Positions 36,929-48,700 of a stretch of DNA of 64,000 bases are shown here, piece by piece. Numbering within the stretch: the stretch's first letter is position 1; every line of letters begins with the position of its first letter. The notes under the pieces were generated by a model. That model was not told where the DNA came from. It did no database searches and saw nothing but the letters and a program-made list of their open reading frames with translations. The translations under genes were made by a program, and so were the position numbers. This DNA is from Paraspadella gotoi (lineage: Eukaryota; Chaetognatha), in contig CM119267.1 of assembly GCA_051294375.1 (NCBI GenBank), positions 24,997,783 to 25,061,782 of the forward strand, in the 5' to 3' direction.

Positions 36929-39900
36929 TCATCGAAGAACAGCGAGTGACCCGGCTCCGTAACAATACCCGTATCCCGCCGAGCCGGGCCACTGCCACTG
37001 CTGTCCGTTCCACACGGGCTGAGGCGGTGGCTGCGGACCCTGCTGCGGCTGCGTCCAAACGGCCACGGATCCGGGACCGCCCCAAACCGCTGCGGGTACG
37101 GCTTCGGCTGTCCTGAGACGTTTGGAGGACGAGTCGTCGTCGTCGGCGGCTGAGGCGGCGACCCGTTTGGCGGCAAAGGTTTCGGCGAGAAGGCGATGCT
37201 CGTTCTGCATTCGCATCACAGTCTCGATCTTCGTCCCGTGATCCTCGAGAAATTCCAGACGATGCTGGGAAGATGGAAGAATTGATGAAAGATCTAAATT
37301 TGAGACTTTCTCTTAATGTTATTCAAATCTTTATTCGGTTTTAAATATGCGCGTTATGTAACAAAGACTTTCACCCTTTTTCGGTGTTTCTCTCTCTCTC
37401 TCTTGGCTCACCCCCACCCCACAAACCCTCTTTAAATTTGACTAAATCCTCACCACCCCCCACCCCCCCTTAATTCATAAATCATCTATCAAACCTGAGA
37501 ATAACGCATCTTCATCTCTTCGTCGGTCTCGTTGTCGAGAAGAGAATAAAAGATGTCGAGGACGCGCATATCCCAATCATCGTCGTCGTCGTCGCACCCG
37601 TCGGCCTCGACCTCCAGCAGCTGGAGGCGGAGACGAACGTTTTTTCGATCGCTGGAGATGGCTGAAGTTAAAACCTCGCGAGCCTGGAGGAAGTCAGTAA
37701 TGGCGGAGGAGTTTAACAGAGACAACGAAAAAAGTGAGACCGAGAAGGAAGCGCGATTTTCATCAGGAAACCTTGTGGAATTTCCTCCGTCGCCTGGACA
37801 AAAATCGGGCGTATTTGACCGCGAGGAAGGCGACGGCGTTGGGGGTCTTGGCGTCGGACAAGGCCGCCTCGAAGACGCGCTCGACTTCGTCCAAATCGCC
37901 GCAACGCCGATGGACGGAGGCGAGGCGGATGGAGAGAGAGAGAAGGTCGGGAAAGGTTGACCGGATGTTGGAAAGGATCTTCGCCGCCATCGTCGGGTCG
38001 CCTTTAAAAAAAGGAAAATGAAAGCCTCGATTCGATCTTCAACCAGAACTCTTCCCTTGCCAGCAATCCATCCAACCTCGGTCTTCCTCGAAAGCGGCCC
38101 ACTCGATGTGAACACGCGGCTTGTTCTGCAGATGGATGAGACAGGCGCGGCGGAAGATGGACCGAGCGGCCTCCGACGAACGACTCTTCAAGAAAAAGAT
38201 GTACTTGAGCCACATCTCCTCGTACAGAGCACAGGCGATGACGCAACGCTCGAACAACACTACCACTCGGTCAAAGGCGGCCGAGGAGGATGCTGAGGCA
38301 GAAAAGGTGGCGATCTGGGAACCGAAAACACAGTAATTACAGATCAAAATTAAATGTATAGATGTATAAAATTAAATGTTTATATGGACGAAAAAAAAGA
38401 AAGAAAAAGAAAAGAACCTCGAAGTCGAGGTATTTTCGCCAGTTGTTGAGCTCGTTCTCCTCCAAAGGTTTGACGTGAAAATAGGGACGTTTGATTCCTC
38501 CTTCAAAATCCCAGCGTTTGGAGACTTCCAGTTCGGTGGCTTTGAAAAGGGATTCCTTTGAGAGGCAAGGGGATTAGATGTACTTATTAATTAATAAGAT
38601 TAGGTCGATAGAGAATAAGTAATTGGGCTAAATTTTACTTTCGCCCACCGCGGTTTTGACGGATTTTGAAAAACTACTTAAAAATACTTATTTAAAAAAA
38701 AAAATTAAAAAAAATATTACCTAATTACCCTAACCCTATACCACCCTTAAACCACTCTTAACCCTAACCCCTCCCTAACCCCGGTCGGCGAAAGTAAAAG
38801 TAACCCAAAAAATCAATACAATCAACTAAAAAAAGAGAAATATATTGCGAAGGATTCGATTTCCATCGCCAACAACCACGACGCAAAAGTCAAAAGAAAA
38901 ATGAGAATATCGGAGGCGGGAAAAACATTAGGCATAAAATATAATTCACGAGTCAAAAAAAAAAAACAAATGGAAAAAAAAATCTCTGGAGATTCGAAGA
39001 AATTGTCGCGTTTGGAGGACGTGGGAGGAGGAAGAGGAGGAGGAGAATGAGAAGTGGTAAAGGACAGTAATTGAGGAAGTAAAAAGAGGCGAACATCGTG
39101 GAGGAGGAGGAAGAGGAGGAAGAGAATGCAAATGGGTTTTGTCCGTCGTCGTCGTTGGAATCAATCGAAATAGAAAAACGCGAACGAGATTCTCGGTTGA
39201 GAAGACGAAAGATGATAACTAAAACTGAAATAAATATTATATCAAATCGGAATTGATAATCAAACACAAATAAAAATGAGACTTTGGTCGAAACCGATGT
39301 CAACGAATGTTAGGTTTACTTCCGAATGTCGAATAAAATGACGGGAAAAAAAAAACGAAGAAAGAAAAAAAAAAGGTTCGCAGAGAATAGACAATATTTA
39401 ACATGTTTTTAGAAAATAAATTTAAACAATATCCTCAAAAAATTATTAAGACGAATAAGGAAGTGAAAATAACTGAGATTGAAAACGTCAACGCGGGATG
39501 AAGCGTCCGCGGACAATCCTTTACCTCGATTCTCACCTTCGAAGCTAAAATCTTTTCTCGCGCTTTCTCTCGATCCTCGCCGGATATTTCGAGTTCCTCC
39601 GCTTCCTCCCGCTTTTCCTCCTTTTCTTTTCTCCTCTCCCTCTCTTCCTCCCTCCTCCGCCTCTCCCGCCCCTTCCGTCTCTCTCTCATCCGACGGGCGA
39701 GAGTCTCGTACTCTTCTTTCTCGAGCAAATCTTTCGGGTCGTGAGCGAAGAGAAAGTCTTTTAGCCTGAGGTCGGTAAGAGGAGGAAAGAGATGGGGGGA
39801 AAAAGAGAGAGAGATGGGAAAAAGGGAGAGAGAAGGGAAAAAGGAAGAAGATGGGGTAAAGGGAGAGAGATGGGGAAAAGGGAGAGAGATATTACATGGT

Positions 39901-42644
39901 GAACAATTTTAAAGCCCGCGGTAGAAATACGCTGTCATTTGCAAAACCAGTGGTTATTTCATTGATTTTTAAAAATTAGTTGAGTAGAAACTATTAAAGT
40001 CATTTATGTGTTCAAATTTTATATTGATCAGTTAAGATATGCCTTGACAATGAGTGGAGAAAGTTAGCTTGTAAAATTGGGTTTCATTTTCCAACTCACT
40101 TTTTTTAGATTCAATTTTTTTCTCTTACTTTCAGTAAATTTTCTGAAGAAATTTGAAATAAAATAATATTAATATTATTATCTTCTGAAAGCCCTTTCAA
40201 ATCTAAAAAGAATACATACTTACAAATACTGTAGTATAATAATTTAACCGGCCCAGTTTTAATTTAATTAGGATACTCAAAAAACAAGACATCTTTCCAA
40301 AAATCAATAGCTCGAAGGTAAAATTTAGATTTTTATCAAATTGTGATTGGCTATCTTAAATCTCTTTTTTTTAGGCTCTTTCATGATACTTATATAAATA
40401 ATAATATTTTATGTGTATAATAATTTAAACAGGTCATATATTTTAAAAAAGATTTAAAATTTAAAATAATTAACTTTTGACTCTTTTAATTGAACCAAGG
40501 TGGGCGCTTACTTTTTATGTTAGAGCTTTTGTAAGTATATCATTCTCTTCATTTTTTTTAAGGGCTTTATGAGGATAATTAATATTGTTAATATTTTAAT
40601 AATTACTTTGTTTTAAAAAAGTGCTAAAAGTTGGAAAAAAAAGAATTTAAAAACAGCGGGTTGGAAAATGAAACCGGATTTTACAAGCCAACTTTCTACA
40701 CTCATTGTCAAGGCATATCTTAACTGATCAATATAAAATTTGAACACATAAATGACTTTAATAATTTTTACTCAAACTAATTTTTAAAATCAATGAAATA
40801 ACCACTGGTTTGCAAATGACAGCGTTTTTTTTACCGCGCTTTGTAAAATTGTCACCATGTATAATTGTATATGGTTTGGAAACTAAAATTTGTATTTTTT
40901 TCAATTAACATTATTAATATGTTACAATTAATCTTTTTATTTTTATCGAAGGTCTTCGAACGGCGGCGTAGAGGCGATTCCTCTCAGCATCGACCTCTGG
41001 CTCCCTACCCTGCGACTTCTTCGTCGGGGATCTCTGCGACGGCGGGCCTGAAAGACGCTACCAACATCGAAGGTTTCTTTTCAACGCTTAATCCGACCCT
41101 TCCCCCCCTCATTCTTTTATGATTTATTTGTTAAAAACAATGAAGATGTCGTTTGCCGGGGACAAAAAAAACTTTTGTTTGCAAGACGACGACATCTTAA
41201 CGATGACGTCGACGATGACAACTACAACGACAATCAAGTAACAATCAAAGGAAGCCATTATCTCCAAGCTTGGTTTTCTTTCCACCCAAGTTCCTCGGTC
41301 CTCAAGGGCAATGTTCCTCATTGTCTTAATGTAATATTTAGACAGAACTGCTTCCCTCTGTCCTTGGCTTTCCTTTCCTTTCCCATTTTCTTTTATTATC
41401 TTAATAAAATATTTAGACGTCGATTCTTCCTTCGCTCCCCTTTGCCATTTTTTTCTTTTCTCCTTTTTTTTTTGGCTCCTTTTCCTTTTTTTCGCTCCCT
41501 TTTTCTTTTTTTGGCTCCCTCTTTCCTTTCTCTCTGCCTCCTTTTTATTTTTGTCTTGATGCAGATTAATTTCAGTTCGCCTGGCGACGCGCGCCCTTCG
41601 TTCACTCCACTTACTCTTTTTTTCCTTTTTTTATTTTTCCGCTTCGCATCTCCTTTCGTTTTCATACTCTGATCTGATATTCAATTTCTCGGGGTCGTCG
41701 TCGTCGTCGTGACAAGAAGTCTTTTGATTCTCGTTTGACTCTGACCTAAATATGTGAAGACGACTATTCCGTCAACGACACGGATAACTTGTATCTCATC
41801 ATGTATAGCTTACAGTTTGACTCCATTTTGCCGTAGGATATTCTAATCGAAGTTTGTTTTATCTTCTAATGATTTCTCATTCCAAGATCATTCTGTCATG
41901 TATCCAAGAATCGTTTTATCCTTTCATTTTTGACAGAAAACGTCGTATGTTAACTTAATTTCATTCTCCTTCCTCTTCAGACTTTACGAACGAGCGTTGA
42001 CGAGCGCGGGGCTAGAGTTCGCTCCGACAAATTATGGCGCGGATTTCATCGCGTGGGAGACGCGAGTGGGCGAGCCACGGCGTGCCTTCCGTCTCTTCGT
42101 ACGTCTCCTTGCGTACCCACGAGATACCTGTCGGAAAAACTTTGACAAGTCGGTCCAGGTTTCAATCTTATTAAAAATATAAAATATTAAAGCAATAAGG
42201 GGGAAGATAACGTTTTAATCATTTTAGAAGATGGAAAGATTTGGCTCGGGTGGGAAATTCGTTTCATTTTTCAATTCCATTTGGTGTTAATTACATTGGG
42301 GGGAAAAAGCAACGTGAATGAAAAAGTTGGTCTTGAAAAACTTTGACAGTATTTCTTGAACCCGAAATAACAGTTGCATTGTTTTGCTTGGTTTTTTTTA
42401 ACAGCCACTCCCCAGTCAGATTTTTGCTTAAAAATTAACTTTGATATAAATTCTTATTTACCAGAAGAAAAAACTTGTTTGTTTTTTCATTGAAAAACTC
42501 GTCTCAAGAACAAAAAATGGCGTCGATGCGAAGATTTTCCTTTCTACCGATTTCTCTCGTTTTGAAAAACAACGACGAAAAAGAAGAAGGCGTCATAACT
42601 CTTTAACGACGCACATAACTTTCCCCCACGGTCTTTTCATCAAT

Positions 42645-42709
<65 letters not shown>

Positions 42710-45701
42710 GCCCCCTTTATTTCCGTCTTTACTTTCTTAAGTACTCTCATCCATCCTTTCAAACCCTTTGTTTACTTCTGGTTTCCATGTCACTTTTTGT
42801 TTTTCTTTCACAGCTTAATCTCAAATTCTTGTTTTCTTTTTAAATATCTGAAGACGAAGGATATCGTAGACCACATAATATATTTTTCCCATGAGGAAAA
42901 GGCAAACGTACAAAAGGATCCGAATATCGAGCGAATGCGAAAATCTCTATCGGCGAGAGTAGAAAGAGGATAGAGAAGAAGGAAGAAGAAGGAAGAATAG
43001 GAGGAGTGGGAGGAGGAAGATCGAGAGAGATCGCCGGATACTACAGCCCCCCTAGTGGCGCGCCCAGATGGAATATAAAACGGGAAACGAAAAACAGATG
43101 GGCGTGACCGCTAAAGACTAAAAAAGGCGATGTAAAAGATCTGACTGGGCTAATAATAAAATCAAATTGTCACTAAATAGCGCCAGCACCATGAGAGGAA
43201 GCAGTCCGTAGTGAGGTGCTAAGTAGGCGGCGGAAAGTTCCTGATGAGAGTGCGAAGCGCGTGAGAGCCGTAGGACTCGTCTGTGAGAGGCGTTGACGTT
43301 AGCGGTCGCGAAGTCTCATGTGAGAACAGATTGAGAGTGCGGAAGCGCATGGAAGCCGTAAGAGTCGTCATCCATCGTAGGCGTGGATAGCGTCGGCGAA
43401 CGTCTCATCGGGAGAGAGAGTCGGCGATGGAGATTTGACAGTCTCCATGTAAGTCGATAGTCAGATGTAAAAGAAAAATATTGTAACAAAATGGATTCCG
43501 GGGTGCCCGACATCGGCGGGCGGCTTTTTCTCCTAAGGGCGGTTATCAGTTCCTTTGATGGCGGCGTCGGCGACTTTTGAAGTCGAGAAACGCGATTCTT
43601 CCTTCTTTTCAGCGGTAGAGAAATAATCGAAGCAGCTGCGGTAAAGCGGTCGGGGTCGCTCGCGTCGAGAGCGGTGATGCTGCTGCGGGCCCGGGCCGAT
43701 CCGAGGCCGGGGAAAAGCGCGATGCGAAAAACTAAAACGCTGCGATGACCGAAGTGCAAGAGTAAGGTCGCCGCGAAGCGAAAACAGCGGCAAAGGTGAG
43801 ACGGGTTTGAGACATGCGCGAAAATGAGTCGTGGGCCTTGTGAAGAGAACCCATTTCGTTGCGGAGTCTGAGCCAAAGCACCGGCGTTTGTCCAGCGGCC
43901 GTGATGGTTGCGCCGTACTTGAGGGGCGGACATTCTTAGTCCGCCAGACGGAGAGGCTCACCAAAAATGTAGCGTACGAAAATGATGAGTGAAGACGAAG
44001 GATATCGTAGACCACATAATATATTTTCATGAGGAAAAGGCAAACGTACAAAAGGATCGAATATCGACGAATGCGAAAATCTCTATCGGCGAGAGAGGAA
44101 GAGGATAGAGAAGAGGAGAAGAGGAGAATAGGAGAGAGGAAGATCGAGAAGATCGCCGGATATACATATCCACTTTTATTCGCTTCATAGCAATAGTGTA
44201 ATGTTTTGGTTTGTCTTCAAAAACTGATTTTTTCCCCCTCAAAATTCCAAAATTATTTGAAGTTCGCTTGTTTCAATGTTTATCCTTGCGATGAAAATAA
44301 AAAGCTAGTTTGTTTTAATGCTTAAAAAATTATTTTCGTTTAAATCCACGGTGCAATATTGAATATAGAAGGTTCCTTGGCAATTGGATTCAGAATTTTA
44401 GGATTAGTCTTTAAAATACATCTTGACTGTTCTTTGTATCCCTTTTTTCATTCCATATCTTCCCTTTTCCCCTTCTCTCTCCCTTTTCCCCTTCTCTCTC
44501 CATTTTCCCATTTCTCTCCCTTTTCCCATTTCTCTCCCTTTTCCCATTTCTCTCCTTTTCCCATCTCTCCCTTTACCCATCTCTCTCTCTCTTTTGCCCA
44601 TCTCTCTCCTTTTCCACATTTCTCTCTTTTTTCCCCATCTCTCTCTCTTTACCCCATCTCTCTCTCTTTTCCCCATCTCTCTCTCTTTCCCCATCTCTCT
44701 CTCTCTTTACCCCATCTCTCTCCCTTTCCCCATCTCTCTCCCTTTACCCCATCTTCCCCTTTTCTCATCTCTCTCCCTTTTTCCCTTTCTCTCCCTTTTT
44801 CCCATATCTCTCCCTTTTCCCATCTCCCTTTTCCCATCTCTCCCTTTACCCCATATCTCTCCTTTACCCCATTCTCCTCTTTAACCCCCAAACTCTCTCC
44901 TTTTCCCCCTTCCTCCCCTTTACACCATCTCTCCCTTTTTCCTTCTCTTCCCTTTTCCCCATCTCTCCCTTTTCCAATCTCTCTCCTTTTCCCAATCTCT
45001 CTCCCTTTCCCAANNNNNNNNNNNNNNNNNNNNNNNNNTCACCATTTTTTCTCTCCCTTTTCCCATTTCTCTCCCTTTTCCCATTTTCTTCCCTTTTCCC
45101 ATCTCTCCCTTTACCCATCTCTCTCTCTCTTTTGCCCATCTCTCTCCCTTTTCCACATTTCTCTCTTTTTTCCCCATCTCACTCGTCTTATCTCTTCTCT
45201 TAAATGGAGAGAGAAGGGGAAAAGGGAGAGAGAAGGGGAAAAGGGAAGGATATGGAATGAAAAAAGGGATACAAAGAACAGTCAAGATGTATTTTAAAGA
45301 CTAATCCTAAATTCTGAATCCAATTGCCAAGGGAACCTTCTATATTCAATATTGCACCGTGGATTTAAACGAAAATAATTATTTTAACATTAAAACAAAC
45401 TAGCTTTTTATTTTCATCGCAAGGATAAACATTGAACAAGCGAACTTCAAATAATTTTGGAATTTTGAGGGGGAAAAAATCAGTTTTTGAAGACAAACCA
45501 AAACATTACACTATTGCTATGAAGCGAATAAAAGTGGATATTTAAAAAGAAAACAAGAATTTGAGATTAAGCTGTGAAAGAAAAACAAAAAGTGACATGG
45601 AAACCAGAAGTAAACAAAGGGTTTGAAAGGATGGATGAGAGTACTTAAGAAAGTAAAGACGGATATAAGGGGTAGAGCAGAGAGAGAGAGAGAGAGAGAG
45701 A

Positions 45702-45749
<48 letters not shown>

Positions 45750-48700
45750 ATTGATGAAAAGACCGTGGGGGAAAGTTATGTGCGTCGTTAAAGAGTTATG
45801 ACGCCTTCTTCTTTTTCGTCGTTGTTTTTCAAAACGAGAGAAATCGGTAGAAAGAAAATCTTCGCATCGACGCCATTTTTGTTCTTGAGACGAGTTTTTC
45901 AAGATGAAAAACAAACAAGTTTTTTCTTCTGGTAAATAAGAATTTAATCAAAGTTAATTTTTAAGCAAAAATCTGACTTGGGGAGTGGCTGTTAAAAAAA
46001 ACCAAGCAAAACAATGCAACTGTTATTTCGGGTTCAAGAAATACTGTCAAGTTTTTCAAGACCAACTTTTTCATTCACGTTGCTTTTTCCCCGCCAATGT
46101 AATTAACACCAAATGGAATTGAAAAATGAAACGAATTTCCCACCCGAGCCAAATCTTTCCATCTTCTAAAATGATTAAAACGTTATCTTCCCCCTTATTG
46201 CTTTAATATTTTATATATTTTAATAAGATTGAAACCTGGACCGACTTGTCAAAGTTTTTCCGACAGGATCTCGTGGGTACGGCAAGGAGACGTACGAAGA
46301 GACGGAAGGCACGCCGTGGCTCGCCCACTCGCGTCTCCCACGCGATGAATCCGCGCCATAATTTGTCGGAGCGGAACTCTAGCCCCGCGCTCGTCAACGC
46401 TCGTTCGTAAAGTCTGAAGAAGGAAGGAGAATGAAATTAAGTTAACATACGACGTTTTCTGTCAAAAATGAAAGGATAAACGATCTTGGATACATGACAG
46501 AATGATCTTGGAATGAGAAATCATTAGAAGATAAAACAAACTTCGATTAGAATATCCTACGGCAAAATGGAGTCAAACTGTAAGCTATACATGATGAGAT
46601 ACAAGTTATCCGTGTCGTTGACGGAATAGTCGTCTTCACATATTTAGGTCAGAGTCAAACGAGAATCAAAAGACTTCTTGTCACGACGACGACGACGACC
46701 CCGAGAAATTGAATATCAGATCGAGTATGAAAACGAAAGGAGATGCGAAGCGGAAAAATAAAAAAAGGAAAAAAGAGTAAGTGGAGTGAACGAAGGGCGC
46801 GCGTCGCCAGGCGAACTGAAATTAATCTGCATCAAGACAAAAATAAAAAGGAGGCAGAGAGGAAAGGGGAGCCAAAAAAAGAAAAAGGGAGCGAAAAAAA
46901 GGAAAAGGAGCCAAAAAAAAAAGGGAGAAAAGAAAAAAATGGCAAAGGGGAGCGAAGGAAGAATCGACGTCTAAATATTTTATTAAGATAATAAAAGAAA
47001 ATGGGAAAGGGAAAGGAAAGCCAAGGACAGAGGGAAGCAGTTCTGTCTAAATATTACATTAAGACAATGAGGAACATTGCCCTTGAGGACCGAGGAACTT
47101 GGGTGGAAAGAAAACCAAGCTTGGAGATAATGGCTTCCCTTTGATTGTTACTTGATTGTCGTTGTAGTTGTCATCGTCGACGTCATCGTTAAGATGTCGT
47201 CGTCTGCAAACAAAAGTTTTTTTTGTCCCCGGCAAACGACATCTTCATTGTTTTTAACAAATAAATCATAAAAGAATGAGGGGGGGAAGGGTCGGATTAA
47301 GCGTTGAAAAGAAACCTTCGGATGTTGGTAGCGTCTTCAGGCCCGCCGTCGCAGAGATCCCCGACGAAGAAGTCGAGGTAGTGGAGCCAGAGGTCGATGC
47401 TGAGAGGAATCGCCTCTACGCCGCGTTCGAAGACCTTCGATAAAAATAAAAAGATTAATTGTAACATATTAATAATGTTAATTGAAAAAAAATACAAATT
47501 TTAGTTTCCAAACCATATACAATTATACATGGTGACAATTTTACAAGCGCCGGTAAAAAAACGCTGTCATTTGCAAACCAGTGGTTATTTCATTGATTTT
47601 AAAAATTAGTTGAGTAAAAATTATTAAAGTCATTTATGTGTTCAAATTTTATATTGATCAGTTAAGATATGCCTTGACAATGAGTGTAGAAAGTTGGCTT
47701 GTAAAATCCGGTTTCATTTTCCAACCCGCTGTTTTTAAATTCTTTTTTTTCCAACTTTTAGCACTTTTTTAAACAAAGTAATTATTAATATTAACAATAT
47801 TAATATCCTCATAAAGCCCTTAAAAAAATGAAGAGAATGATATACTTACAAAAGCTCTAACATAAAAAGTAAGCTGCCCAGCCTTGGTTCAATTAAAAGA
47901 GTCAAAAGTTAATTATTTTAAATTTTAAACTTTTTTAAAATATATGACCTGTTTAAATTATTATAACATAAAATATTATTATTTATATAAGTATCATGAA
48001 AGAGCCTAAAAAAAAAGAGATTTAAGATAGCCAATCACAATTTGATAAAAATCCTAAATTTACCTTCGAGCTATTGATTTTTGGAAAGAGTCTTGTTTTT
48101 GAGTATCCTAATTAAATTAAAACTGGGCCGGTTAAATTTATATACTACAGTATTTGTAAGTATGTCATTCTTTTTAGATTTGAAAGGGCTTTCAGAAGAT
48201 AATAATATTAATATATTTTATTTCAAATTTCTTCAGAAAATTTACTGAAAGTAGAGAAAAAAATTGAATCTAAAAAAAGTGAGTTGGAAAATGAAACCCA
48301 ATTTTACAAGCTAACTTTCTCCACTCATTGTCAAGGCATATCTTAACTGATCAATATAAAATTTGAACACATAAATGACTTTAATAGTTTCTACTCAACT
48401 AATTTTAAAATCAATGAAATAACCACTGGTTTGCAAATGACAGCGTATTTCTACCGGCGCTTGTAAAATTGTCACCATGTAATAAAAAAAAAAGAAAATG
48501 AGAAAAGAAAATAAAGAAAAGAAAAATAACGAGAGAAGAAGGAAAGAAAAAAAACGGAGGCCGAAAGCAAACAATCTCGGCGAAAAAATGTTTTTTATCG
48601 AATCGACGAGAAATTCCGAATTTCAAGTTTTCTTTTTCATTCATTAGACTCTGGAAGAAGGAGGAGAGAAAGAAACAACAAGTTTGAGCAAACCATGTCG

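Larger units (their letters stand above)
39895..44500 (+). repeat. Left arm of large inverted duplication in PRPF39 intron 5
   Basis: Reverse-complement of about 45205-48479. It contains, in order, a copy of the T2 transposon (39895-40859), copies of PRPF39 exons 4 and 5 in antisense orientation, a long TC microsatellite, an LTR element absent from the right arm (42849-44166), and AAAATACATCTTGACTGTTC near 44415. Where I compared coding copies, differences from the right arm are mostly one-base insertions and deletions. The outer edge coincides with the transposon end. Confidence 0.85.

Noticed and set aside
38720-38790. Telomere-like CCCTAACCC runs suggesting an interstitial telomere
   Set aside because: Irregular and short, inside a MITE bordered by inverted repeats.
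43316-43933. A gag-like protein in the LTR element
   Set aside because: The frame starts where gag would but I recognise no capsid or knuckle motif, and competing frames overlap it; left as unassigned.
44501-45204. Centre of the palindrome as a functional cruciform or replication origin
   Set aside because: It contains an assembly gap and low-complexity repeats; the structure itself is in doubt.
44359-45297. A 312-codon plus-strand frame through the CT-rich tract, and several long frames on the opposite strand
   Set aside because: Low-complexity repeats of Ser/Pro/Phe or Lys/Glu/Arg; one frame even crosses undetermined bases. No domain and no splice context.
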